Assembly: GCA_002708765.1 (NCBI GenBank) | Contig: PAPD01000021.1 | Location: 6,358 to 70,357, forward strand | Reading direction: 5' to 3' | DNA from: Gammaproteobacteria bacterium | Lineage (GTDB): Bacteria > Pseudomonadota > Gammaproteobacteria > Pseudomonadales > Azotimanducaceae | Length of the DNA stretch: 64,000 nt | Position numbers and translations under genes: made by a program | The notes under the pieces: generated by a model | The model's input: only the letters and a program-made list of their open reading frames with translations | The model's database searches: none | What the model was told of the DNA's origin: nothing | In this document: positions 8,380 to 16,781 of the stretch, piece after piece | Position numbering within the stretch: position 1 is the first letter of the stretch | Layout: every line of letters starts with the position of its first letter

Positions 8380-8632
8380 AGTCTGGGAAGAAATAAAAAA
8401 GATTCCCTGGGGCGTGACTAGGTCCTACAAGGAAATTGCTGTGTCTATCGGACATCCAAAAGCCTCCAGAGCAGTAGCCAATGCATGCGGACGTAATCCG
8501 ACACCGGTTAAAATTCCTTGTCACAGGGTAATCAAAACAGATGGTAGTCTGGGTGGGTACAGCGGAAAGGGCGGAGTCATAACAAAAAGAAGACTCCTAG
8601 AGAAAGAAAAACAGTCAAGCGATACAGAATAG
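8354..8632 (+). CDS. MGMT-type alkyl-DNA methyltransferase domain protein
   Basis: A 92-aa protein equal to the C-terminal catalytic domain of O6-alkylguanine-DNA methyltransferases. It has the conserved layout FQNKVWEEIKKIP, TRSYKEIA, the active-site PCHRVI with its acceptor cysteine, and GGYSGKGG. Alkyltransferase-like (Atl) proteins of similar size have Trp in place of that Cys, so this one should be able to accept an alkyl group. The N-terminal domain found in Ogt/Ada is absent. The track start is a TTG at 8330; I chose the ATG at 8354, next to the conserved FQ-x-x-VW element. It lies inside the fbpC tail. Confidence 0.8.
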   Translation: MKGTVFQNKVWEEIKKIPWGVTRSYKEIAVSIGHPKASRAVANACGRNPTPVKIPCHRVIKTDGSLGGYSGKGGVITKRRLLEKEKQSSDTE

Positions 8633-8857
8633 TCGTCCCATGGCCTAGACTGAATTTTCCCTGAGTTCCCTGGATTTGTCCTCGACTAACAAGCTTCTAG
8701 CTCTCTGACTACTTCCTTCGATTCCTGATGAGCCTTTGGATCTTTTCCAATCTCTTAAACGAAAATTAATGGTTTCTTAACCTATAAATCCTATTTTCTA
8801 ACACTGTTTTTACAAACCTTTGATTTAATAACTGGAAATGTAATTAGGTTTTTCACT

Positions 8858-10105
8858 ATGGAAAGTCTGGTTCTAGACCCAACGTTGATTTTATTAATTG
8901 CCGCGTTCGCTGGATTTTTTATGGCGTTTGGAATTGGTGCAAATGACGTCGCAAACGCTATGGGCACATCAGTAGGCAGTAAAGCAATAACGTTAAAACA
9001 GGCCATATTTATTGCCGCGATTTTTGAATTTCTCGGAGCTTATCTGGCCGGTGGCGAAGTTACCTCGACTATTCGAAAAGGTATCGTAGATCCAAATCTT
9101 TACGCTAATGATAAAAATATTTTCGTTATAGGAATGCTGTCTTCATTGTTAGCTGCAGGAACTTGGTTATTTATAGCGAGCAGAAAAGGTTGGCCGGTCT
9201 CTACTACTCACTCTATTGTGGGCGCTATAGTTGGATTTGTGATTATCTCGATGGGCATTGAGGCTGTGTCTTGGGGGAAAGTAGGGACGATTGCAGCGAG
9301 CTGGGTTGTTTCTCCAGTTATTGCTGGAGGTATGTCGTTTCTAATTTTCTTAAGCGCGAAGCAGTTTATTCTTGACAGAAAAGAGCCAGCCACTGCAGCA
9401 GTTTCCCTATTACCTATATACAGTTTTTTTGTTGCTGTGATTATCGCATTGGTTACGGCAAGAAAGGGACTTAAACACGTCGGGGTCCCGTTATCCGATA
9501 ACGAAGTTATTTTGATTACCATTGTTTTCGGAATCCTCGTAATGAGCATTACGTCTCTATTGTTGCGTCGCAACAAGGCAGCGATTCAACAATATGGAGT
9601 GGAGTCAGCTTTCGCTGTGCTGATGATTATAACGGCCTGTTCAATGGCTTTCGCGCACGGTTCCAACGACGTTGCAAATGCGATAGGGCCTGTGTCCGCA
9701 ATAATAAGTGTTACGATGGAGGGAGAAATTGAATCAAAATCCTCAGTAAATTCATGGGTACTTTTGCTCGGAGGGGGTGGAATAGTCTTCGGGTTAGCTA
9801 TGTTAGGGGGCAGGGTTATTTCGACTGTTGGTCGAAAAATTACGAACTTGACCCCTAGCCTGGGGTTTTCCGCTGAAATGGCGGCCGCGTCAACGGTTGT
9901 GGCAGCCACTTACATAGGATTTCCCATATCGACTACACATACATTAGTTGGTGCTGTTATCGGGGTTGGTTTAGCAAAAGGTCTTGCTCATCTGGATTTA
10001 ACTTCTGTCGCGAGGATTGTATTGTCATGGATTATAACTATTCCTGCAGGTGCAATACTGACAATATTTTTTTACATGTCGCTAAAGTTGGGTTTCAACC
10101 TATGA
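8858..10105 (+). CDS. PiT-family inorganic phosphate transporter
   Basis: Inner-membrane low-affinity phosphate carrier of the PiT/PHO4 family, usually driven by protons or sodium. The two family signatures are present in the inverted repeats: GANDVANAMG near residues 27-36 and AHGSNDVANAIGP in the second half. Both repeats also end in a P(I/V)STTH element (WPVSTTHSIVGA and FPISTTHTLVGA). It has 415 residues and about ten hydrophobic helices. No DUF47 partner (PhoU-like), which often accompanies PiT genes, is found beside it. It is probably a single-gene unit, separated by over 200 bases from the gene before it. Confidence 0.92.
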   Translation: MESLVLDPTLILLIAAFAGFFMAFGIGANDVANAMGTSVGSKAITLKQAIFIAAIFEFLGAYLAGGEVTSTIRKGIVDPNLYANDKNIFVIGMLSSLLAAGTWLFIASRKGWPVSTTHSIVGAIVGFVIISMGIEAVSWGKVGTIAASWVVSPVIAGGMSFLIFLSAKQFILDRKEPATAAVSLLPIYSFFVAVIIALVTARKGLKHVGVPLSDNEVILITIVFGILVMSITSLLLRRNKAAIQQYGVESAFAVLMIITACSMAFAHGSNDVANAIGPVSAIISVTMEGEIESKSSVNSWVLLLGGGGIVFGLAMLGGRVISTVGRKITNLTPSLGFSAEMAAASTVVAATYIGFPISTTHTLVGAVIGVGLAKGLAHLDLTSVARIVLSWIITIPAGAILTIFFYMSLKLGFNL

Positions 10106-10168
10106 CTCTTGTTTGCCCTATAATTTTATCTGTATCTATTGATTAACCTTCCCCAAGGATAAAACTAA

Positions 10169-10495
10169 ATGCAAAGATTTATTTTTTTTCTTATCATTTC
10201 AGGTAGCTCTTTCCTTTCGAAAGCCAACCCTTATATCGAAATAAAAAACAGTATCCCGTTTATAGGAAAATATTCGCAATCCACTGTGACCCATACCAGA
10301 TTGGGATACAAGTTCGACAACAACATGTATATCGAAGGGGGCCCAATGAGTCACGGAAAATCTTATGAAGCAGGGTACAAATTCAAAAAGGGAAATTGGA
10401 CTTTCAAAGGGAAGTGGGAAGGGTCGGATTCATCCCAGAGAGAAAAATTCAGGTCTAAACTGGAAACAGAGATCAGATACACTTTTGGAGAGTAA
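10169..10495 (+). CDS. Small secreted protein, probable beta-strand rich
   Basis: A 108-aa protein with an N-terminal signal peptide (FIFFLIISGSSFLSKA, likely cleaved after SKA), so exported. The remainder has alternating polar/aromatic stretches such as HTRLGYKFDNNMYIEGG, EAGYKFKKGNWTFKGKW and EIRYTF. These are repeated strand-turn-strand units like those of small outer-membrane barrels, and the last residues end close to an aromatic. No family is recognised with certainty. It follows the phosphate transporter by about 60 bases but has no evident functional link. Confidence 0.6.
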   Translation: MQRFIFFLIISGSSFLSKANPYIEIKNSIPFIGKYSQSTVTHTRLGYKFDNNMYIEGGPMSHGKSYEAGYKFKKGNWTFKGKWEGSDSSQREKFRSKLETEIRYTFGE

Positions 10496-10583
10496 AAGAA
10501 ATCTTTCAGTTCTGGGCATATTAAAATCTCGTAAATCTTGAGCAAAGATCGTTTTAGTGAATTTATTCATATTAGGAAAGTTC

Positions 10584-10856
10584 ATGAGATCATTTAACAA
10601 TCTAATCGTTCTAGGCCCTCTGATATGCGCGTTACATCATTATGAAAAACACATTTTATTTAACTTCACGGAATGGTGACAAATATATTTTTCGGACAAT
10701 AATTCGATCTCGACCGAACAGATTCTAGTGACTCTTATAGCTATTCTTCTGCTGGAATTATTTTTTCTTTTGCCGGCCCGTATAGGCACCTTTTCCCTTT
10801 TTGAAATCTTTGGACCCGATGTCATCATTTGGTCGGTTACACTCAGTGCTCTCTAA
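10584..10856 (+). pseudogene. HXXEE-like membrane protein, broken by an in-frame TGA
   Basis: An ATG at 10584, preceded by AGGA with good spacing, opens a 90-codon frame interrupted only by one TGA at codon 32 (10677-10679). The part before contains LHHYEKHILFNFTEW, and the part after contains DNNSISTEQ followed by a hydrophobic helix ILVTLIAILLLELFFLLPA. This is the layout I recall for HXXEE-domain membrane proteins, where the motif reads H-x-x-E-E; here the second Glu is Lys. Real HXXEE proteins are longer, so the 3' end is also truncated. TGA is a normal stop for neighbouring genes, so readthrough is unlikely. Confidence 0.5.
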
Positions 10857-11110
10857 TATTTCCGGGTAAATCGGCGCTCAGGAAATTGAAAAATACTTCT
10901 CATTAGTTTCTCTTCTCTGGCGACTCTGGAAGATTTTTAGTAAATCACTTGTCTTCCGTGAGTGGAGGATAGAAATAACTGTCCGAGGAAATAAAATTAG
11001 GACAGGAAAAATGTATAATGTCTCAGCGTGCTCTTAGATCGAGAATGCGGGAAGTTCAGAAACCCTGTAGCTCAAGGTTACCGGAAACTAGAATATATCG
11101 AGAAGTAAAA

Positions 11111-12469
11111 ATGCCAGCTAAAACGATGGAAGAACTTGTCGCTCTTTGTAAAAGAAGAGGGTTTATTTTTCAGACCAATGAAATCTATGGTGGTTTACAG
11201 GGTTTGTTTGATTATGGGCCATTAGGAGTGGAACTCAAGAACAATCTTAAGCAGGCTTGGTGGAGCGCCATGGTCTATGAAAGAGATGACATTGAAGGGC
11301 TTGACTCCTCCATATTGACGAACCCGGCGGTCCTGAAGCAATCGGGTCATGAAGATACATTCTCCGACCCTCTTGTAGATTGCAGGAAATGCAACTCCCG
11401 ATGGAGAGCTGATCATCTTGATAAAAATGAATGTCCCTCTTGTGGATCTGCAGATCTCACGGATCCTCGACCTTTCAATCTGATGTTTAAAACCGCGGTC
11501 GGGCCTGTAGATGATGGAACCTCCTTTGCCTATTTGCGTCCTGAGACTGCCCAACAGATTTTTACAAACTTTAAAAACGTAGTCGATTCTACTTCCCGCA
11601 GTCTTCCGTTTGGAATTGCTCAAATAGGCAAGGCTTTTAGAAATGAGGTTACCCCGAGGAATTTTATATTCAGGGTAAGGGAATTCGAGCAGATGGAGCT
11701 GGAATTTTTTGTTGAAAGGGGATCAGATGAAGAGTGGCATGATATATGGGTAGAAAAAAGGCTTGCCTGGTGGAAAGATCAGGGAATAAGTGAAAACAGC
11801 CTGGAACTTCTCTATGTCCCGGAAGAAGACCTCTCTCATTATTCAAAAGCGACCGTAGACATAATGTACAGATTCCCTCATGGATTAGAAGAGCTTGAAG
11901 GCGTAGCGAACAGAACAGACTTTGATCTTGGTTCTCACTCGAAAAATCAAAAGGACCTTGATCTGACGGCTACCGTTAATGAAAACACGGGGTCAAACGC
12001 TAAATTGGCTATCCAGAACCGTGAAACAGGAAAATGGACCGTGCCCTTTGTTATAGAACCTTCTGCTGGTGTTGATAGGGGGGTCTTGGCGGTGCTGAAC
12101 GAAGCTTATAGCGTTGAAGATCTTGGGAATGGAAAGGAAAGAACTGTTCTTTCCTTTCCCTCTCATCTTTCTCCGATTAAGGCTGCCGTTGTTCCGCTTA
12201 AAAGAAACAACCAGGATCTGGTTGAAACAGCGCATAAGCTTAAGAATGAACTCCAATCTCTCAAACTAGGAAGAGTTCTGGTAGAAAACTCGGGGAATAT
12301 AGGGAAAAGCTATAGGCGGCATGATGAGGTTGGAACGCCCTTGTGTATTACAGTAGATTTTCAGACTCTGGAAGATGGAACGGTGACACTCAGAGACCGA
12401 GATACTATGAAGCAGGAGCGAGTTGCTATGTCGGGGGTCTCTGACATGTTCCGAAGCAGGCTTCTTTAA
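11111..12469 (+). CDS. glyS: Glycyl-tRNA synthetase, single-chain (alpha2) type
   Basis: Class II synthetase that charges tRNA-Gly, of the homodimeric type found in archaea, eukaryotes and many other bacteria. Motifs seen are [17 protein letters not shown], the zinc-like CRKCNSRW ... CPSCG pair, [36 protein letters not shown] (motif 2 region) and [14 protein letters not shown] (motif 3), then an anticodon-binding domain. The track begins at 11018, but homology starts at the ATG at 11111 (MPAKTMEEL), preceded by GAGAAG, giving 452 aa. Gammaproteobacteria usually use the unrelated GlyQ/GlyS tetramer, so this form is unexpected and may be horizontally acquired. Confidence 0.93.
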   Translation: MPAKTMEELVALCKRRGFIFQTNEIYGGLQGLFDYGPLGVELKNNLKQAWWSAMVYERDDIEGLDSSILTNPAVLKQSGHEDTFSDPLVDCRKCNSRWRADHLDKNECPSCGSADLTDPRPFNLMFKTAVGPVDDGTSFAYLRPETAQQIFTNFKNVVDSTSRSLPFGIAQIGKAFRNEVTPRNFIFRVREFEQMELEFFVERGSDEEWHDIWVEKRLAWWKDQGISENSLELLYVPEEDLSHYSKATVDIMYRFPHGLEELEGVANRTDFDLGSHSKNQKDLDLTATVNENTGSNAKLAIQNRETGKWTVPFVIEPSAGVDRGVLAVLNEAYSVEDLGNGKERTVLSFPSHLSPIKAAVVPLKRNNQDLVETAHKLKNELQSLKLGRVLVENSGNIGKSYRRHDEVGTPLCITVDFQTLEDGTVTLRDRDTMKQERVAMSGVSDMFRSRLL

Positions 12470-12771
12470 TTTTGATCCAGATGGAAAACTTGTTTTTCAA
12501 ATGGATCGATTTCTGTCTCCTGCAAGGAAGGGGGGGAACTGAGTTATTATAAGGGATGATCTGGTCGTGTTTTTTTGTTTGGCACTGGTCTTTTTTTCAC
12601 CGTTAATTCTGGGCTGGCAGAAGAAAATTCGGCATAAAGACCCGGGCAAAGAAAAAAATTGCTTGTGATCTAGCCTGTCGGGGACGTAAGGGCCTTAACA
12701 ATCTGCATCTTGAATTTGCAGAGAAGGGCCCATTTACATCCTCTCCTTTTTTCAGGAAAACGGACTACCTA
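12470..12771. other. Intergenic region between convergent genes
   Basis: About 300 bases between the ends of glyS and the minus-strand gene at 12772. It holds a 33-codon GTG-initiated frame at 12567-12668 with a hydrophobic start (residues CLALVFFSPLILGW) that I cannot assign, and an imperfect stem-loop at 12690-12731. No intact gene is recognised. Confidence 0.5.
12690..12731. terminator. Two-part stem-loop between convergent genes
   Basis: GGGCCTT pairs with AAGGGCC (one bulged G) and, inside it, TCTGCA pairs with TGCAGA, giving a two-tier hairpin of about 42 bases. It sits 40 bases past the stop of the minus-strand gene and 220 bases past glyS. There is no T-run on either side, so an intrinsic terminator is only possible; a protein-binding or RNA-stability role is equally open. 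Confidence 0.3.
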
Positions 12772-13209
12772 TTAACGAACGACGTAGACGTCATGCTTCA
12801 GAGTTCGGTTAAATCCGTCAAAGATTATTTTATCAAGATTTTGTGTGCCGTCGTTTAAGCGGACCAGGGTGTGCATCGTGAACACGGTTCCCTCGCGATG
12901 ATAAATGCCGCTAAACGAGGCATAGGCAAAGGACCCGTTGGGTCCGAAACCCCTGCCCTGTCCTGTTACCAGGCCTCCGGATCTGCCAGCATCTGCAGTT
13001 AGCTCATAGGTGGTATATACCCTTCCGTATTCTCCCATGTTTCCTTCAGCAAGGATTATCCCGCCGCCCTCTTTTAGCTGGACTGAAGTAATTTCCATCT
13101 CCACGCTTTTCTGTCTCTGATCAAAACTTATTTCTGTTCCTTTGTGGTCAGATCCCAGTCCACTAACTGAGAAAAATAGAACGAATATCGATAAAACTAC
13201 CCCTTTCAT
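12772..13209 (-). CDS. Secreted protein of unknown function
   Basis: A 145-aa protein with a clear signal peptide (MKGVVLSIFVLFFSVSGLGS) and a strong ribosome-binding site, AAGGAGGAG, just upstream of its ATG. The mature part is rich in Gly and predicted strands, for example GGIILAEGNMGEYGRVYTTY and GQGRGFGPNGSFAYASFSG, ending in DKIIFDGFNRTLKHDVYVV. The pattern recalls small beta-barrel proteins of the allene-oxide-cyclase or DUF3224 kind, but I do not assign a family. It is divergent from the VOC protein gene. Probably periplasmic. Confidence 0.6.
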   Translation of the reverse strand: MKGVVLSIFVLFFSVSGLGSDHKGTEISFDQRQKSVEMEITSVQLKEGGGIILAEGNMGEYGRVYTTYELTADAGRSGGLVTGQGRGFGPNGSFAYASFSGIYHREGTVFTMHTLVRLNDGTQNLDKIIFDGFNRTLKHDVYVVR

Positions 13210-13370
13210 TTACTCCTCCTTAATCTGGAATATAAAACCTGCGCCTAAATTCCTCAAAAATTAGCTTACCCTGTTATCAATTTCTATTCTATACCAGCCC
13301 TTGTTCATGGATATCTTCAAGGCTGAAGTGATATGGTTAAATGTCTCTAGCTATGGGAAAGAGGTGTTGA

Positions 13371-14219
13371 GTGTTTGATAGACTAGATCATCTTATTGTA
13401 GTGGTAGCTGATCTGTCGGCTGCAGTAAATGATTACTCTAAGGTTTTTGGTTTTCCTCCGACCTGGAGAGGAAAGCATGAAAAGCTGGGAACAGAAAATG
13501 CCTTGTTCCCGGTCCAGAACACCTACCTTGAACTATTAGCCTCATCTGGAAAGGGCCCTGGATCCGATATGGTGAACTCTATTCTGAAGACCAGGGGAGA
13601 GGGATTGTCTGGGATAGCTCTCGGCACCAAAAATATAGAAACTCTTAAGAATCAGTTAAGCGAAAAAGGATTAAAAACAGGAGATATTGTAACGGGCGTT
13701 GGCGTCGACCTTAACGAAAATAAATCAAGATCCTGGAGAAATCTTTTCTTTTCTGCTGACATCATGAGAGATCTGTTTCTCTTTGCGATAGAACATGGTT
13801 CGGGTGAGTTGCCGACGATAGAGACCAACCATTCGCAAATAAACAGATTAGACCATGTAGTCGTCCATTCTAATGATCCTGAGGGGTTCATATCCCTCTA
13901 TCGTGATATGTTTGATATCAGGTTAAGTCTTGATCAGACCATTGAAGAATGGGGGGGTAGGATGCTGTTTTTCCGACTTAACAAGACTACCCTGGAGGTC
14001 ATCGGAAAAAAGGACAGCGAAAAAAAGATAAAAGATTCATTCTGGGGGTTGGCGTGGGATGTAGATGATCTGGCTCAGGCTCACCAACGTCTAGTAAATG
14101 AAGGGGTGGAAGTAACTGATATCAGGAATGGAAGAAAACCTGACACACTGGTTTGTACGGTGAAGTCTCATACTCTTGGAGTGCCTACCCTTCTAATCGA
14201 GCATCTCGATCGCACCTAA
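13371..14219 (+). CDS. Two-domain VOC (glyoxalase-like) family protein
   Basis: A 282-aa protein of the vicinal oxygen chelate superfamily with two repeated units. The first begins RLDHLIVVVADLSAAVNDYSK and the second, near residue 160, begins RLDHVVVHSNDPEGFISLYRD. Each starts with the His that usually binds the metal, and the second ends with the Glu of LLIEHLD. Members include glyoxalases, ring-cleaving dioxygenases and bleomycin-resistance proteins, and the substrate here cannot be read from sequence. The start is GTG, with GAGGTG a few bases upstream. It converges with the SDR gene, 26 bases apart. Confidence 0.8.
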   Translation: MFDRLDHLIVVVADLSAAVNDYSKVFGFPPTWRGKHEKLGTENALFPVQNTYLELLASSGKGPGSDMVNSILKTRGEGLSGIALGTKNIETLKNQLSEKGLKTGDIVTGVGVDLNENKSRSWRNLFFSADIMRDLFLFAIEHGSGELPTIETNHSQINRLDHVVVHSNDPEGFISLYRDMFDIRLSLDQTIEEWGGRMLFFRLNKTTLEVIGKKDSEKKIKDSFWGLAWDVDDLAQAHQRLVNEGVEVTDIRNGRKPDTLVCTVKSHTLGVPTLLIEHLDRT

Positions 14220-14245
14220 ATTCTACCATTATGGTATGGCAGTTT

Positions 14246-15148
14246 TTATGATTCCTGAGCAATTCCCGGAAGTGGTTTCCTTAAATTTCTTCGAAAAGCA
14301 AAGACAGGAACTAGCACTAACGGCCATAATTTCTGGTAATGGTTAGGAAAAAGGCGCTGGGTCAGATCCATCACTTTTGCATCCAGGCCAACTAGAATCC
14401 TGCTATTTTTTCTGATAACCCCTTCGAGAATTATCTTGGCTGCCCTACTGGGGTGCATTCCGTTATCCCTGAATATTTCTCCCTCTTCTTTGTCAGTCAT
14501 CTCGCTATTTAATGAAACGAGACCACTAGCAACCTGATCGTTACCGGATCTTATCCGCTTTGCTTTAGCCAGGATATTGGTTCCGATATGTCCGGGGTGA
14601 ACAGAGTGTACCTGAAGGTTGGTATCCTTCATTTCCTTGGCGAGTGATTCCGTGAAGCCACGAACAGCGAATTTTGCCGCGTGGTAGACGCTTTGATTTG
14701 GAACGGCGACCATTCCAAAAATAGATGAAGTATTAATCAGGGCTCCCTCTGGCCTAGATCTTAGGTGGGGAAGAAATTTTCTCGATATGTTAATAACCCC
14801 GTGGAAATTGATGTCGATCACACGGTCCCAGTCTTTTTCTTCCAGATTTTCAAAATCAGAAACCACAGTTATACCTGCGTTATTGAAAACAAGGTCGACA
14901 CTCTCGTGATGCGCCATTACATTTTCGTAAAACTCATCTATCTTTTCTTTGTTACCTATATCTACGACATGCTGGGAACTGGCAACATTGTATTGGCTTA
15001 TCATCTCAGATGTTTTTACCAAAGAATCTTCATCGATATCGCATATAGCAACATTGCATCCCGCTTTGGCTAAGAGGACGGACAAATATCTCCCCATTCC
15101 GGACCCTGCTCCGGTAATTACCGCTGTCTTGTTCTGGAAGTTCTCCAT
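14246..15148 (-). CDS. Short-chain dehydrogenase/reductase
   Basis: Classical SDR oxidoreductase of 300 aa. The nucleotide-binding glycine motif is TGAGSGMGR (residues 12-20), the NNAG motif follows at about 90, and the catalytic Ser and YxxxK appear as INTSSIFG and SVYHAAKFAVRG. The region CDIDED at the end of the second strand, with its acidic residue, suggests NAD rather than NADP preference. A C-terminal extension with LWPLVLVPVFAFRR may associate with the membrane. SDRs of this form commonly act on alcohols, steroids or fatty compounds. The substrate is unknown. Confidence 0.88.
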   Translation of the reverse strand: MENFQNKTAVITGAGSGMGRYLSVLLAKAGCNVAICDIDEDSLVKTSEMISQYNVASSQHVVDIGNKEKIDEFYENVMAHHESVDLVFNNAGITVVSDFENLEEKDWDRVIDINFHGVINISRKFLPHLRSRPEGALINTSSIFGMVAVPNQSVYHAAKFAVRGFTESLAKEMKDTNLQVHSVHPGHIGTNILAKAKRIRSGNDQVASGLVSLNSEMTDKEEGEIFRDNGMHPSRAAKIILEGVIRKNSRILVGLDAKVMDLTQRLFPNHYQKLWPLVLVPVFAFRRNLRKPLPGIAQES

Positions 15149-15339
15149 TTCACTCTTTCAACATCGTTCTGTTTAAGCAGAAAATTTGGAATAACTATTT
15201 TCGCGCTCTGGTCTTCTGGTTTTGTCAACCGTCATTGGCAGTATTTTACCCTAGCAACTAATCATATTGGCATCAATGGTTGCGCGAAAGGTGGCAACCC
15301 ACTATGTTAAGGATTCCAACAAAATGATATTTGAAACTA

Positions 15340-15768
15340 ATGAATAACCTTATTCTTCAGCCCGCTCTTTTTATGGGGGTCTTAAGTACAATTATGATGA
15401 TCTGGATGTATGCCACCAGGTTGCCGGCTTCAAAAATTCTGCAGCGCCAAGGAGCTAATTTACAGGAGCTTTCCCATCCTTCGGCATTAGGGGGAGTTTT
15501 CCCCAGCAAGGTAGAGAGGGTTGCCGACAATTATAACCATCTATGGGAACAACCTACTCTGTTTTATGCGGTTATATTTGTGATTTGGGCGCATCAAAAT
15601 ACGGACACACTGTATCTGTATATGGCGTGGAGTTATTGTGCCCTAAGATTTCTTCACTCGGTGGTGCAGAGCACCATCAATCACGTCTGGATACGGTTTT
15701 CACTCTTCATGCTTAGCTGGATAGTTCTTGCTTCCATGTTGTTTCGTGAAATTCTCTATTTATTTTAA
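15340..15768 (+). CDS. MAPEG-family membrane protein
   Basis: A roughly 142-aa integral membrane protein of the MAPEG group (membrane-associated proteins in eicosanoid and glutathione metabolism). Seen are a first helix (ILQPALFMGVLSTIMMIWMY), a loop with RVADNYNHLWEQPTLFY, whose N-(H/L)-x-E-x-P-x-(F/L) part is the family signature, and two further helices ending in SWIVLASMLFREILY. The track starts at a TTG at 15331; I prefer the ATG three codons on. Bacterial members may act as glutathione transferases or peroxidases. A second member is encoded at 17924. Confidence 0.8.
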   Translation: MNNLILQPALFMGVLSTIMMIWMYATRLPASKILQRQGANLQELSHPSALGGVFPSKVERVADNYNHLWEQPTLFYAVIFVIWAHQNTDTLYLYMAWSYCALRFLHSVVQSTINHVWIRFSLFMLSWIVLASMLFREILYLF

Positions 15769-15832
15769 CTGAATCACATTATTCAATATCTTAAATCCTC
15801 GGGGCCCGGATTTACCGGAAAGCTTCTTAATT

Positions 15833-16744
15833 ATGTTGCTAGTTGCTATCTCAATATTTCTTCTTTTCCTGTCTGCAGTGTCGGGATTCCCTGTAGTGGC
15901 GATCGGTCTGGGGATAGCATTTTCCTTGATTTCTGATCTGGATGAGAACTTTTATACCAGAAAAATCGGTGTATGGTTTCTTCAGCTAGGAGTTATATTA
16001 ATCGGCCTGTCGATCAATGTTTTTGATGCCATAACTGTTACTAAAACTTACTTTCCCTTTATATCTATCTTTGTGCTTTGCACCTTTTTCGGTGGATTGC
16101 TAATCGGCTGGTTACTCGGTATAGATCGGAGATTTGCGATTTTAATTTCTTCTGGGACAGCTATATGTGGTGGTACAGCAATGGCTGCTATAACTCCGGT
16201 AATAAAAGCAAAGCCCCGAGATCTTGCTGCAGGAATTACAGTTATCTTTCTGTTGAACGCGGCCGCCATTATTTTCTTTCCGATACTTGGCAAGTCACTT
16301 GATTTGGAACAGATCCAGTTCGGTGCCTGGGTCGCGACGGCGATCCATGATACTAGCGCTGTTCTAGCGACCTCTTTAGATTACGGTTCTGAAGCTATCG
16401 AAACAGCGGCAACATTGAAGGTAGTTAGAACGCTATGGTTGTTGCCATTGATGATCTTTCTATTATTCCTTATGGGAAGCAGAGAGAAGAAAATACCGGT
16501 TCCCTTCTTCGTCTTGTTTTTTGCTTTGGCTATAATTTTCGGATCATTGGTGTCTATCCCACTAGAAAAAACAATCATTCGGCAGGTGAGCCAGATTTTC
16601 CTAATGTTCGGTTTTTTCTCGATAGGAACTCAGATCTCCAGAGAGGGGATGAAAAGTTTTACGCTAGAGCGACTTGGCTTCGCAATTTTTCTCTGGGCAC
16701 TAGCAATTCCGTTATCATACTTTTTGCTAGGCGTCAGTGTATAG
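15833..16744 (+). CDS. YeiH/UPF0324-family membrane protein (putative sulfate/sulfonate exporter family)
   Basis: Polytopic inner-membrane protein of 303 aa with about ten hydrophobic segments. It matches the UPF0324/YeiH family by SSGTAICGGTAMAAITPVIKA near residue 105 and AIHDTSAVLATS near residue 170, and by the ending FFSIGTQISREGMK. The family is often annotated as a putative sulfate exporter but its substrate is not settled. No LysR-type activator, frequently adjacent in enterobacteria (YeiE), is seen here. The ATG chosen begins directly at the first helix. Confidence 0.85.
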   Translation: MLLVAISIFLLFLSAVSGFPVVAIGLGIAFSLISDLDENFYTRKIGVWFLQLGVILIGLSINVFDAITVTKTYFPFISIFVLCTFFGGLLIGWLLGIDRRFAILISSGTAICGGTAMAAITPVIKAKPRDLAAGITVIFLLNAAAIIFFPILGKSLDLEQIQFGAWVATAIHDTSAVLATSLDYGSEAIETAATLKVVRTLWLLPLMIFLLFLMGSREKKIPVPFFVLFFALAIIFGSLVSIPLEKTIIRQVSQIFLMFGFFSIGTQISREGMKSFTLERLGFAIFLWALAIPLSYFLLGVSV

Positions 16745-16781
16745 TGAGTGCGAAGCCTAATAAAATACTGGATTACATGGG

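Noticed and set aside
9208-9909. Two minus-strand ORFs opposite the phosphate transporter
   Set aside because: They are reverse shadows of a strongly coding transporter gene, with low-complexity Thr/Ile/Ala composition typical of antisense reading.
10640-10828. Minus-strand 62-aa ORF in the phosphate transporter-glyS spacer
   Set aside because: It lies antisense to the broken HXXEE-like frame, is rich in Arg/Lys/Ser from reverse reading, and has no recognisable start site or family.
10584-10856. TGA as a recoded (selenocysteine or tryptophan) codon
   Set aside because: TGA ends neighbouring intact genes (for example the ABM, alpha/beta hydrolase and fbpB genes), and no SECIS-like element was seen. 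A point mutation is simpler.
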